This document shows, piece by piece, positions 10,052-18,318 of a DNA stretch of 64,000 nucleotides. The position numbers were made by a program, and so were the translations under genes. Within the stretch, counting starts at the first letter, position 1. Each line of letters starts with the position of its first letter. The notes beneath the pieces are model-generated. The model did not search any database. It saw only the letters and a list, made by a program, of their open reading frames with translations, and was not told the origin of the DNA. Origin of the DNA: Arthrobacter sp. AZCC_0090 (GTDB lineage Bacteria; Actinomycetota; Actinomycetes; Actinomycetales; Micrococcaceae); the NCBI RefSeq assembly GCF_014207375.1, contig NZ_JACHEE010000005.1:62001-126000 (forward strand), read 5' to 3'.

Positions 10052-10480
10052 ATGGATTGGACCCTCGAAGTGGTTGTGCTCCCTGTGAGTGACATCGACC
10101 GTGCTATCGAGTTCTACCGCGACAAGGTGGGCTTCAACCTTGATCACAACACCACCAACGAGCACATGCACGTGGCCCAGCTGACTCCCCCGGGCTCCGG
10201 ATGTTCGATCGTCGTCGGCGACCTGCCGGCGCAGAACGAGATGGCGCCGGGTTCCATGCGGGGTCTGCAGCTTGTCGTCGCGGATGCGCGCGCCGCACGC
10301 GAAGAATTGCTCGGCCGCGGGGTCGAGGCCAGCGAAATCACCGTCTTTGACGAGCGCGACGGCGGCACGTTCTTCGGCTTCGCCGACCCCGACGGCAACA
10401 CCTGGGCGGTACAGGAACTCAAGGTCCGCGCCCAGAAGCCATTGATTCCGGCCGAGGCCCGCGGGCGCTTCGGGGAATAG
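10052..10480 (+). CDS. VOC-family (glyoxalase-like) protein
   Basis: The 142-residue protein has one vicinal-oxygen-chelate domain: LEVVVLPVSDIDRAIEFYRDKVGF at the start and FFGFADPDGNTWAVQE near the end. The ATG at 10052 follows the purine-rich AAGGAAAGGA. Only part of the usual metal-ligand set is obvious (His near HMHVAQL, Glu in VQE). It could be a lyase, a dioxygenase-like enzyme or a bleomycin-type binding protein. It stands divergent from cbs. Confidence 0.75.
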   Translation: MDWTLEVVVLPVSDIDRAIEFYRDKVGFNLDHNTTNEHMHVAQLTPPGSGCSIVVGDLPAQNEMAPGSMRGLQLVVADARAAREELLGRGVEASEITVFDERDGGTFFGFADPDGNTWAVQELKVRAQKPLIPAEARGRFGE

Positions 10481-10523
10481 GGCCAGCCCGGGACGATCCC
10501 GAACTAGCCCACGAGCAATCGCC

Positions 10524-10931
10524 TTATTCAGCCGATGCAGGGCTTCCTGCCGAAGAGTCGGTCTGCCAGAGGCCGAGGATGTTGCCTTCAGTGTCCTTGA
10601 AATACGCGTAGTAGCCCATGCCCGGAACAGCATCCTTGCCCTTGACCACCGAACCGCCCGCACTCTCGATCTGGCCAAGCGAAGCTTCGATGTCTTCGAC
10701 GTCAACCGTGATGATGGGCGTCTTCAACTCTTCCGAGCGCGGGAACAATGCACCATTGATGGCCCCAGGCGCGCTCGGCATGCCCGTCTGCGGGTCTGAA
10801 GGCGTAGTGATTGCGATCGTGTAGTCCATCTCCTGCATAGGGTTGAGCATCCAGCCGAAGGCACCCTGGTAGAAAGTGTTGGCCCGCTCCTTGTCGTCCG
10901 CGGGGATTTCGAAATGCACTACACCGGCCAT
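10524..10931 (-). CDS. VOC-family protein (glyoxalase/bleomycin-resistance type)
   Basis: This 135-residue single-domain VOC protein begins VVHFEIPADDKERANTFYQGAFGW and ends YFKDTEGNILGLWQ, the familiar YhjQ/CFP30-like pattern. AGGAG lies upstream of the ATG. It faces the other VOC gene convergently, with 43 bases between, but the two share little beyond the fold. The ligand is unknown. Confidence 0.78.
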   Translation of the reverse strand: MAGVVHFEIPADDKERANTFYQGAFGWMLNPMQEMDYTIAITTPSDPQTGMPSAPGAINGALFPRSEELKTPIITVDVEDIEASLGQIESAGGSVVKGKDAVPGMGYYAYFKDTEGNILGLWQTDSSAGSPASAE

Positions 10932-11069
10932 TGCGTTCTCCTGAGATTGTCATGGAAGGCGCAGACGCCCCGCGCCACACGTGGAGTCTAGTCGTGCGGG
11001 TTTCGCGGCGTAAGGGCTTGGACGCCGCTCTTTTGGAGTGTTGTCGGACGAGCATGCGACCATGAATGA

Positions 11070-12062
11070 ATGACCATCGTCGATGCCCCACCCGCCGCAG
11101 CGGCTGCGGCCGACGCGTCCGTGCGATGGCACTCCGGCGGCCCGTTCGACCTTCTGCAGACACTGGGAATCCTCATGCGCGGCAACGGGGATCCGTCCTT
11201 CGCGGTGCGGCATGACGGCGTGTGGATGGCGTTCACGACGCCGGACGGTCCAGTCACCCTACGCCTCACCGCCGCCGGACGGGGACCGGACACGCATGTG
11301 GATGCCCAGGCTTGGGGATCCGGCGCGGGTTCTGCGATTAACTCCGTGCCAGCGTTGCTGGGAAGCGGTGACGACTGGTCGGGCTTTGACGAAGCCGCGT
11401 TCCACGCCACGCTTCCGCGCATGGTCAGGGAAGCCCGACGCCGGAACCTCGCCGTCCGGCTGCCCTCCACCGGGCGGGTGGTGGACTCGCTCGTGCCCAC
11501 GATTCTTGAGCAAAAAGTCACCACTATCGAAGCGCGGCGGGGCTACCGCTACTTGATGTACCGATACGGAACTGAGGCCCCGAGCGCTGGCCGCGCTTCG
11601 ACGTCGGGCTTTCCGTCGGGCATGCTCGTCGCGCCGTCCGCAGACCAATGGCTGGCCGTTCCCTCGTGGGAATGGCACAAGGCCGGCGTGGGTCCCCAGC
11701 GTTCGGCAACGGTCATGCGGGCGCTGCGATCCGCCGTCGCGCTTGAACGCCTCGCCTCACTCAGCGCGGCGGAAGCCGGAACAAAGATGCAAACCATCCC
11801 GGGAATCGGTATCTGGACTGCTGCCGAGGTTGTCCAACGGACCCACGGCTGCCCTGACTCGATCGCGGTGGGCGACTACCATTTGGCCTCGTATGTCGGC
11901 TATGCCCTCACCGGCAGGAAAGCGGACGACGCAGGAATGATCGCCCTCTTGGAGCCTTGGCGCGGGCATCGGCAGCGAGTGGTCCGGATGCTCGGGCTCA
12001 GCGGCTTCCGCAAGCCAACGTTTGGACCGCGCATGACCATCCAGGACCACCGCAGGCACTAA
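11070..12062 (+). CDS. DNA-3-methyladenine glycosylase II-like protein (HhH-GPD superfamily)
   Basis: The 330-residue protein carries LVPTILEQKVT before the helical core. The helix-hairpin-helix TIPGIGIWTAAEV lies at about residues 242-254, and the catalytic aspartate is D269 in AVGDYHL. These match AlkA-type base-excision glycosylases that remove alkylated purines. The N-terminal 130 residues would form the AlkA-like beta domain. There is no iron-sulfur cysteine cluster. It is a single-gene unit on the plus strand. Confidence 0.82.
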   Translation: MTIVDAPPAAAAAADASVRWHSGGPFDLLQTLGILMRGNGDPSFAVRHDGVWMAFTTPDGPVTLRLTAAGRGPDTHVDAQAWGSGAGSAINSVPALLGSGDDWSGFDEAAFHATLPRMVREARRRNLAVRLPSTGRVVDSLVPTILEQKVTTIEARRGYRYLMYRYGTEAPSAGRASTSGFPSGMLVAPSADQWLAVPSWEWHKAGVGPQRSATVMRALRSAVALERLASLSAAEAGTKMQTIPGIGIWTAAEVVQRTHGCPDSIAVGDYHLASYVGYALTGRKADDAGMIALLEPWRGHRQRVVRMLGLSGFRKPTFGPRMTIQDHRRH

Positions 12063-12167
12063 GCCGGGCCCGTTTGCCTAACCGATGGGCTCTTCTCCCC
12101 ATGTCGGAGAAGTATCTCCATCGTTTAGGGTTCTGCCAGGACATCAGTTCAAATTCTTGGGGGATTC

Positions 12168-13643
12168 GTGGCAGGACTTTACGGTGCGGACGTTGGCCAA
12201 CTAGGCAATCTGGCTGAGCAGCTCAGCAAGTCTTCGGCCATGTTGGAGGCGGCTAGAACCGCGCTGACAAACCAGCTCAACGGGTCCACGGAATGGAAAG
12301 GTTCGGACGCGGACCGGTACCGCGCAACGTGGAACCGAGAACATCGGGCGCTGCTGAACCAGGTGATCCTCGGACTGGCCGCGGCCGGAAAATCGGTCCG
12401 AGCCAACGCCGACGAACAGGAAAAGGCGAGCGCAGATTCCGGCGGGTTCGGCGGACCGAAATTCGCAGCCGGAACTGGAAGACCAACGATTCCGCAAGAC
12501 CTTCCACCGGCCGAGCAAATCGGGACTCGACGAAATCCCGATCCCGGAACTGCCAACTTGAGCCAGGATGAGGTCCAGAGACTCAAAGAACTCGTGGACA
12601 AGGCCGGGGATGCGAACAACTTCTGGATGGGAAATGACCGCGACGTCACCGCACTTCGCGATGCCTTGGGCAAACTCAGACCCGCTCAACTCAACCAATT
12701 CCTGGAATCCTTGACAGATGAGCAACTGCGGACCCTGGCAGGCGGCGCAGCTCAGGACGGAAAAGGAATCCTCGAATGGCAGGGAACCACCCCTTTCGAA
12801 CGCCAGGCGTTGCTTGACCAACTCCTTTCGAAGGCGTCGCCCGAGCAGGTGGAAAGAATCAAAGCCCTTTTCCCGTTCGCCCAACCCAACGCCGAAGCCG
12901 GCGGTGACGCTGCTCGCGCAGCCGCCGACTCCAGGAAAGGGCAGGCCGTAACGTTCAAAAATCCCGCCGGTGGGCTTGGCAGCGGAAGCTACCAAGAGGT
13001 CCACCAGCAGGGCTACGGTGACTGCGGCACCATGGCAACCCTTGCCGCCCTGGCCAAGAGTGACCCGGGTTTCGTGTCGAGCCACATTTCTGACAACGGC
13101 AACGGCACCGTGTCCGTCAAGCTCTACGACAGCGACGGCCACGAGCAATGGGTCACCGTGACCAAAGATCTTCCCACCCAGGACGGCCACCACTACAAGG
13201 GCGCCAACGGAGGCGGCAACATGGACGATGCGAATGCCGCCAACTGGCCCGGCTACTTCGAAAAGGCCTTTGCCCAGGTGTACAACGACGACTCCGACGG
13301 GTACCACCCGGGTGAATACAGGGCGATAGAGGGCGACTTCCCGGACAAACTGGCCCCCTACTTCACCGGGACCAAGCCGGAGGTCCTCGACGGAGCCGAC
13401 GCTACGTGGGGCGCCGTAGCGGAAGGAAAAACTGTGGTGGTGTCCACGAGCGTCCCAAGTCCGGACGACCATGGGCGCAATCCAGGCTTGGTGGGCGCCC
13501 ATGTCTTCTTCGTCAAGGGAACTGATGCCAGTGGCAATATCGTTTTGGGCAACCCTTGGGGCGGAGCGGAAAACGATGTCTCCATCTCCAGGGACGATTA
13601 TAAGAAGTACTGCACACAGGGCGCGGTGGTGAATCACAAATGA
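12168..13643 (+). CDS. WXG100-domain protein with C-terminal calpain-like (C2) cysteine peptidase domain; putative type VII-exported effector
   Basis: The 491-residue protein has a GTG start preceded by GGGGGA. Residues 1-88 form a WXG100-like helical hairpin with the turn motif W43-K-G45 and no signal peptide, as in ESX/type VII substrates. Residues 90-130 are a Gly/Pro-rich linker and 131-255 are helical. From about 265 the sequence looks like a papain-fold calpain domain: QQGYGDCGTMATLAAL supplies the oxyanion Gln and nucleophile Cys286, GAHVFFV supplies His445, and GNPWG supplies Asn462. The order Cys-His-Asn and the NPWG motif are typical of C2 peptidases. No T7SS machinery genes are in the window. 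The domain calls come from motifs; export and toxicity are inferred. Confidence 0.78.
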   Translation: MAGLYGADVGQLGNLAEQLSKSSAMLEAARTALTNQLNGSTEWKGSDADRYRATWNREHRALLNQVILGLAAAGKSVRANADEQEKASADSGGFGGPKFAAGTGRPTIPQDLPPAEQIGTRRNPDPGTANLSQDEVQRLKELVDKAGDANNFWMGNDRDVTALRDALGKLRPAQLNQFLESLTDEQLRTLAGGAAQDGKGILEWQGTTPFERQALLDQLLSKASPEQVERIKALFPFAQPNAEAGGDAARAAADSRKGQAVTFKNPAGGLGSGSYQEVHQQGYGDCGTMATLAALAKSDPGFVSSHISDNGNGTVSVKLYDSDGHEQWVTVTKDLPTQDGHHYKGANGGGNMDDANAANWPGYFEKAFAQVYNDDSDGYHPGEYRAIEGDFPDKLAPYFTGTKPEVLDGADATWGAVAEGKTVVVSTSVPSPDDHGRNPGLVGAHVFFVKGTDASGNIVLGNPWGGAENDVSISRDDYKKYCTQGAVVNHK

Positions 13644-14035
13644 GATCAATCCTAGCTACGTGCGTGCTCGTCCTTCTCGCATTGACAAGCTGTTCCACCG
13701 GCACACCCCAGACGCGTGAACCCACAAAGGAGACCACCATGGACTCATCCTGCACGGACATCGGCAAGTACATTTTCCGGATGAGCATCCCGTACCCGGA
13801 TCCCTTGTTACCCGATTTTCCTGATGGGAGCCCCGGGCCGGGCTTTGTTATTGCCGCCAAGAACGCTCCCGGAGAGCCGGGCCGTATTGCCGTCACTGCG
13901 CACGCCACAGGCCGCAGTCCGGAAGGGTTCTATTCGATATCGGTTGGCGACGAGATCACCTATGAGGGCTACACCATCAAGATCACGTCAATCTGCGAGA
14001 AAGAAGCCCGCTTCGACTTGGTCAAACAGCCCTGA
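13640..14035 (+). CDS. Small lipoprotein, candidate immunity/partner protein of the WXG100-peptidase
   Basis: The 131-residue protein has a lipoprotein signal with lipobox LTSC (lipidated Cys18) and a beta-rich mature part ending GYTIKITSICEKEARFDL. Its ATG overlaps the stop of the preceding peptidase gene (ATGA), so the two are translated together. A surface-anchored small protein next to an exported peptidase fits an immunity protein or a chaperone-like inhibitor, but I recognise no family. Its end lies only four bases from the stop of the convergent acyl-CoA synthetase gene. Confidence 0.7.
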   Translation: MRSILATCVLVLLALTSCSTGTPQTREPTKETTMDSSCTDIGKYIFRMSIPYPDPLLPDFPDGSPGPGFVIAAKNAPGEPGRIAVTAHATGRSPEGFYSISVGDEITYEGYTIKITSICEKEARFDLVKQP

Positions 14036-14038
14036 CGA

Positions 14039-15712
14039 CTAGAGTCCCAGGCGAGCGATCGCCTCTTCTCGCATGTCGATCTTGCGTACCTTGCCGGACA
14101 CGGTCATGGGGAAGCTCTCCCGTATGTCCACGTAGCGCGGGATCTTGTAGTGGGCCAGCCTGCCGCGGCAGAACTCCTGGACTCCAGCCAAGTCCAAAGC
14201 CGCTCCTGGCTTGAGGATGATGCAGGCCATGAGTTCCTCGCCGTACTTGGCATCAGGCACTCCGATCACCTGGACGTCCTGAATGGCGGGATGCCGGTAG
14301 AGGAACTCCTCGATTTCGCGTGGATAGACGTTCTCGCCTCCGCGGATGACCATGTCCTTCATGCGGCCCTCGATCACGATGAAACCGTCAGGGTCCATCC
14401 GGGCGAGGTCACCGGTATGCATCCAGCCGTCGTCGTCGATTGCCTCGGCCGTTTTCTCCGGCTGGCCCCAATACCCGGCCATCACGGCGTAACCTCGCGT
14501 GCACAGTTCGCCGATCTCCCCCCGTTCCATGGTTTCGCCGGTGCTGGGATCCACGATCTTGGACTCGAGGCGGGGCATGGTGCGCCCTACTGTCGTGGTC
14601 CTCTGCTCCAGTGTGTCAGCCGCCAGGGTCATCGTGGACACGGGCGAAGTCTCGGTCATTCCGTAGCAAATGGCCACGTCCCGCATGTTCATCTCCTCGA
14701 TGACTCTTTCCATGACCTCGATGGGGCACAGTGAGCCGGCCATGACGCCGGTGCACAGCGTGGAAAGGTCATAGGAAGCGAAATCGGGCAAAGCCAGCTC
14801 GGCGATGAACATGGTGGGCACCCCGTACAGGGAGGTCCCGCCAAAATCCTGCACGGCTTCCAAGGCTGCCGCCGGGGTGAATCCTCGGCCGGGAATGATG
14901 GTGGCCGCGCCGTAGCTGAGGGCATTCAAGTTCCCGATCACCATGCCAAAACAGTGGTAGAACGGCACCGGAAGGACCACCCGATCGCGTTCCGTGTAAC
15001 CCAGCAGCCTGCCGATCTGGTTGCCGTTGTTGAGGATGTTGTGGTGCGTGAGCGTGGCGCCCTTGGGGAAGCCTGTGGTCCCCGAGGTGTATTGCAGATT
15101 GATGGGATCGTGCGGGCCCAGTTCGGCCATGCGCGCCTTGAGCGCTGAGGGCGCGACGTCGTCCGCCCGCTTGAGCAGTTCGGCGTACGTCAGCTCGGCG
15201 TCAGTTTGTGGCCCGCCTGCGTTGAGCATGTCCAGTCCGAAATCGGGAAGGAAAACCAGCTCCCGAAGCTCGGGGCAGCTACCCAAAGCCCCACGGGCCA
15301 TAGCCACATAGTCGCTGTTCTTGTCAGACGGCGCGGCCACCAGCATCCGCATGCCGTTCTGGCGGACCACGAATTCGAGTTCGTGGCTGCGGTACGCCGG
15401 GTTGACGTTGACCAGGATCGCGCCCGCCTTCGCCGTGGCGTACTGCAGGATGGTCCATTCGGCGCAGTTCGGGCTCCAGATGCCCACCCTGTCACCCTTG
15501 GCAACGCCCACGGCGAGCAGCGCACGCGCGAGCCGATCGACGTCGTCGTTCAGTTTTTCGTAGCTCCAGCGCCGGGCCTCACCGCCCGGCACGGGAGCCG
15601 CTTCGATGAGCGCATCCCTTAGCGGGAACTGCGCCGCGACGCGCTCGAAGTTGGCGCCGATGGTCTCTTCAAGCAGCGGGACGTCAGTGTCCCCGGCTGT
15701 GTAGGAAAGCAT
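14039..15712 (-). CDS. AMP-binding fatty-acyl-CoA synthetase
   Basis: This 557-residue ANL-superfamily enzyme has the P-loop YTSGTTGFPKGATLTHHN, the adenine motif ICYGMTETSPVS, the hinge and A8 region GRMKDMVIRGGENVYPREIEEF, and the C-terminal catalytic lysine in SGKVRKIDMR. It would activate medium- or long-chain acids to acyl-CoA through an acyl-adenylate. Length and motifs fit FadD-like enzymes (FadD35/AcsA2-type). It is a single gene on the minus strand. Confidence 0.87.
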   Translation of the reverse strand: MLSYTAGDTDVPLLEETIGANFERVAAQFPLRDALIEAAPVPGGEARRWSYEKLNDDVDRLARALLAVGVAKGDRVGIWSPNCAEWTILQYATAKAGAILVNVNPAYRSHELEFVVRQNGMRMLVAAPSDKNSDYVAMARGALGSCPELRELVFLPDFGLDMLNAGGPQTDAELTYAELLKRADDVAPSALKARMAELGPHDPINLQYTSGTTGFPKGATLTHHNILNNGNQIGRLLGYTERDRVVLPVPFYHCFGMVIGNLNALSYGAATIIPGRGFTPAAALEAVQDFGGTSLYGVPTMFIAELALPDFASYDLSTLCTGVMAGSLCPIEVMERVIEEMNMRDVAICYGMTETSPVSTMTLAADTLEQRTTTVGRTMPRLESKIVDPSTGETMERGEIGELCTRGYAVMAGYWGQPEKTAEAIDDDGWMHTGDLARMDPDGFIVIEGRMKDMVIRGGENVYPREIEEFLYRHPAIQDVQVIGVPDAKYGEELMACIILKPGAALDLAGVQEFCRGRLAHYKIPRYVDIRESFPMTVSGKVRKIDMREEAIARLGL

Positions 15713-15814
15713 GAACGCACGCTACCAACTGAGCCGGTCCGAGAGAAGACTTTTGCTTGGAAGTCCTACAAAATATTTCGAAGGCTGGCCAGACCAGCCG
15801 GTAAGGTGAAGCCC

Positions 15815-16093
15815 ATGAGTGCACCCATCGACCTGCAGGCCACGTTCATTCCCAACGACGGCGAATTCTTCCGCGTCAAGCTCGCGCTGGAAATCGCGAT
15901 CGACGAGGTGGTGAACGAGCCGGGCTGCTTCCGTTACGAGCTCACCGAGGCCAACGAGGACAAGGTGGTCCTGACCGAGCAGTGGGCCTCCGAGGAGCAC
16001 CTCGACATCCACTCCAAAGGGATCGCCGTCCAGGACCTCAACGAATCGCTTAGCGCGCTGCTGGCAGAACCGGTCAAGCTCGAGCGCCTTTAA
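15815..16093 (+). CDS. Putative antibiotic-biosynthesis-monooxygenase (ABM) domain protein
   Basis: The 92-residue protein has the pattern ATFIPNDGEFFRVKLALEIAIDEVVNEPGCFRYEL then VLTEQWASEEHLDIH. These match the small dimeric barrel proteins annotated as quinol monooxygenases (YgiN-like). The ATG at 15815 with AAGG eight bases upstream is preferred over the GTG at 15806. It is divergent from the acyl-CoA synthetase gene. The substrate is unknown. Confidence 0.72.
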   Translation: MSAPIDLQATFIPNDGEFFRVKLALEIAIDEVVNEPGCFRYELTEANEDKVVLTEQWASEEHLDIHSKGIAVQDLNESLSALLAEPVKLERL

Positions 16094-16098
16094 CTAGC

Positions 16099-16126
16099 TT
16101 CGGCTGCTCCCGCGGGAGCAGCCGAA
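16099..16126. terminator. Bidirectional terminator-like perfect palindrome
   Basis: A 28-base perfect palindrome (12-base arms beginning TTCGGCTGCTCC, centre CGCG) sits six bases after the ABM-like gene and eight bases before the stop of the convergent thioredoxin gene. Its placement between two converging genes fits a shared terminator, though T-runs are weak. Confidence 0.7.
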
Positions 16127-16133
16127 TCCACTT

Positions 16134-16505
16134 CTAAGAGTTTTCTGCGCGCTGCTTTGCGATGTGCGCGTGGACCTCATCCATATCGAGTTCCTTGACG
16201 GCCTCGATGACCTGCTCCAGCTGGGGTCCGTTCAGTGCGCCCGGCTGGGAGAACACGAGGACTTTTTCGCGGAACGCCATGAGCGTGGGGATGGAAGATA
16301 TGCCGGCTTCGGCCGCGAGCTGCTGCTCGGCCTCGGTGTCCACCTTGGCGAAGAAAACATCGTCGTGCTTCTCGGAAGCGGCTTGATATGTAGGGGCAAA
16401 CTGCCTGCACGGGCCGCACCACGCTGCCCAGAAATCCACCAGGACAATGTCATTGCCCTCAATGGTCGATGCGAACTGCTCGCCGGTGATGTCAACTGTA
16501 GCCAT
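16134..16505 (-). CDS. Thioredoxin-family protein
   Basis: The 123-residue thioredoxin fold carries the active-site WCGPC (Cys30 and Cys33) and the cis-proline motif SIPTLMAF. It lacks a signal peptide, so it acts in the cytoplasm as a disulfide reductase. A C-terminal extension of about 15 residues (MDEVHAHIAKQRAENS) goes beyond classic TrxA. It is a single gene, and no thioredoxin reductase is nearby. Confidence 0.9.
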   Translation of the reverse strand: MATVDITGEQFASTIEGNDIVLVDFWAAWCGPCRQFAPTYQAASEKHDDVFFAKVDTEAEQQLAAEAGISSIPTLMAFREKVLVFSQPGALNGPQLEQVIEAVKELDMDEVHAHIAKQRAENS

Positions 16506-16643
16506 GCTTCCACGGTACGCGACCGCGCCGGCGAAGTCGCCTTTGTTCGCTACCCGGCAAACCGGGAATAAAGCACGACGACGGCCGCTGGGACCCGACC
16601 GAGCCGAGTCCCTGAGGGAATATCACCAAACTCTTGCGAGCCG

Positions 16644-16679
16644 TTGAACAACTGTTTAGCATCTTAAACATGCGTTCAA
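16644..16679. promoter_or_regulatory. 36-base inverted repeat over the TetR gene start (candidate operator)
   Basis: The left arm is TTGAAC-N3-TGTTTA (16644-16658) and the right arm TAAACA-N3-GTTCAA (16665-16679). All 12 defined positions are symmetric about 16661.5. The repeat overlaps the ATG of the TetR gene, as expected for an autoregulatory TetR-family operator. Confidence 0.65.
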
Positions 16680-17347
16680 TAGCTGACGATCTCAGCACCC
16701 GCGCCCGCATCCGGGACGCCGCCATTGCCCTGTTCGGAAGGCAAGGCTTCTCCGCCGCCACCATCCGCGCCGTCGCTACTGAGGCCGGAGTCAGCCCTGG
16801 CCTTGTGATCCACCATTTCGGCAGCAAAGCTGGCCTCCGGGAAGTCTGCGACAGCTATGTGTTGGCCGAAACCGCGGGACAGGGCATCCGGAAAACCGAC
16901 CCTCAAGAGGTGGGGACGCAGATTCAGGAGTTCCTGTCACACCCCGAGCAATACGCCCACGAGATCGCCTACGTCCGGCAGTCCCTCAGCGACCAGTCCG
17001 ACGCCGGCGACGCCTTCTTTGACGCCGTGGTGGCCCAAACCCGGGCCATCATCGAGGCTGGAATCGCGGGCGGCACCGTCCGGGCCTTCGACGACGTGGC
17101 AACCACCGCCGTCGTGGTCGCGACGAATAGCCTTTCGACGCTGGTGCTCGGCAGGCACGCGGCCCGGGCAGTCGGGACGAGCGAGCTGGGTCCTGACATG
17201 CTCCGCGCGTTGACGCTCCCCACCGTCGACCTCTACACCCACGGTTTCTACACCGACACCCGGTTCCTCGATGCAGCGCGCGCAGCCCTGGAGGCACCGG
17301 CGCCTGCACCGGCACCGGCACCCACTGGAACGGAGACCGCATCATGA
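16670..17347 (+). CDS. TetR-family regulator of the adjacent ABC transporter
   Basis: The 225-residue protein has an N-terminal TetR helix-turn-helix (RIRDAAIALFGRQGFSAATIRAVATEAGVS, then LVIHHFGSKAGLRE). The divergent C-terminal ligand domain ends in an Ala/Pro repeat (APAPAPAPA). I chose the ATG at 16670; a TTG at 16634 would add 12 residues. Its stop overlaps the ABC ATPase start (ATGA), and a symmetric operator covers its own start. It therefore probably represses the whole three-gene operon until a transported compound binds. Confidence 0.87.
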   Translation: MRSIADDLSTRARIRDAAIALFGRQGFSAATIRAVATEAGVSPGLVIHHFGSKAGLREVCDSYVLAETAGQGIRKTDPQEVGTQIQEFLSHPEQYAHEIAYVRQSLSDQSDAGDAFFDAVVAQTRAIIEAGIAGGTVRAFDDVATTAVVVATNSLSTLVLGRHAARAVGTSELGPDMLRALTLPTVDLYTHGFYTDTRFLDAARAALEAPAPAPAPAPTGTETAS

Positions 17348-18318
17348 AACAGGCAATCGTCGTCGAAGGCCTGCGCAAGCAGTTCGGCCGTCGGGAAGTC
17401 CTGCACGGCATCGACTTCAGCGTGGAACCGGGCAGCGTATTCGGCGTCATCGGCCCCAACGGTGCGGGGAAGACCACCACCATGCGCTGCCTGTTGGACA
17501 TCATCCGCCCAAGCGGTGGACATGTTCAGGTGCTCGGCGAAGATCCGCGCCACGCCGGACCCGAACTGCGACGCAGGATCGGCTATCTCCCGGGCGAGCT
17601 ATTCCTGGAACAGCGCATCACCGGACGCAGGCTCCTGGACCACTACGCGGCGATTAGCGGCCCAGTGAAACCCGGACGTATCGACGAACTCGCGGAACGT
17701 TTGGACCTGGACCTCGACCGCCACACACGCAAGCTTTCCAAAGGCAACAAGCAGAAGCTTGGGCTGGTCCAGGCGTTCATGCACAGCCCCGAGCTCCTCG
17801 TTTTGGACGAACCTACCAGCGGGCTGGATCCCTTGGTCCAGCAGGAGTTCCTGGCCATGGTGAGGGAAGTCCGCAACAACGGACAGACCGTCTTCCTGAG
17901 TTCGCATGTCCTCAGCGAAGTCCAGCAGGCCGCGGACGAGGTGGCGATCCTGCGGGACGGCAAGATCGTCACGGTAGCCACCGTGGATGCCCTCCGAGAG
18001 ACCGCACTTCGGCACTTGCGGCTCACCGCCAGCGGCATCACAGCGGACGACGCCGGTGCGCTGCTAAGCCGGGTACCCGGCGTCGGGGCCCTTGAGGTGC
18101 TCGAAGTTGGCGACGGCGTCGAGGTCTCCGCGGTTCTGGAAGGCGGCATCCAACCGTTGATACAGGCACTGTCCATGCTTGAGCTGAAGGACCTGGTGCT
18201 GGAAGAGCCGGACTTGGAGGAATCGGTGCTGAAGCTGTACGGAATGCCTGGAAACGGCAAGCGAAACGGCGCTGGACGCAAGCCTTTGGAGGCATTGAAA
18301 GGAGCCGGCGATGAATAG
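17344..18318 (+). CDS. ABC transporter ATP-binding protein (drug-export type)
   Basis: This 324-residue ATPase has Walker A GPNGAGKTT at residues 37-45, signature LSKGNKQKL, Walker B LLVLDEPTSGLD and the switch histidine in SSHVLSE. The C-terminal 90 residues form a regulatory or dimerisation tail of the CcmA/DrrA-like group. It overlaps both neighbours (4 bases with tetR, 8 with the permease), so stoichiometric expression is likely. It would energise export of a hydrophobic compound or antibiotic through the downstream permease. Confidence 0.9.
   Translation: MKQAIVVEGLRKQFGRREVLHGIDFSVEPGSVFGVIGPNGAGKTTTMRCLLDIIRPSGGHVQVLGEDPRHAGPELRRRIGYLPGELFLEQRITGRRLLDHYAAISGPVKPGRIDELAERLDLDLDRHTRKLSKGNKQKLGLVQAFMHSPELLVLDEPTSGLDPLVQQEFLAMVREVRNNGQTVFLSSHVLSEVQQAADEVAILRDGKIVTVATVDALRETALRHLRLTASGITADDAGALLSRVPGVGALEVLEVGDGVEVSAVLEGGIQPLIQALSMLELKDLVLEEPDLEESVLKLYGMPGNGKRNGAGRKPLEALKGAGDE

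Noticed and set aside
8542..10095. 517-codon version of cystathionine beta-synthase
   Set aside because: The extra 56 residues lack similarity to the family; the ATG at 9927 gives the expected N-terminus.
12201..13649. 482-codon frame opposite the WXG100-peptidase
   Set aside because: The plus-strand frame has a clear ribosome site, a WXG motif and a peptidase signature; the opposite frame has none.
16094..16133. Palindrome considered as an attachment site or operator
   Set aside because: Its position between two converging stop codons is better explained as a shared terminator.
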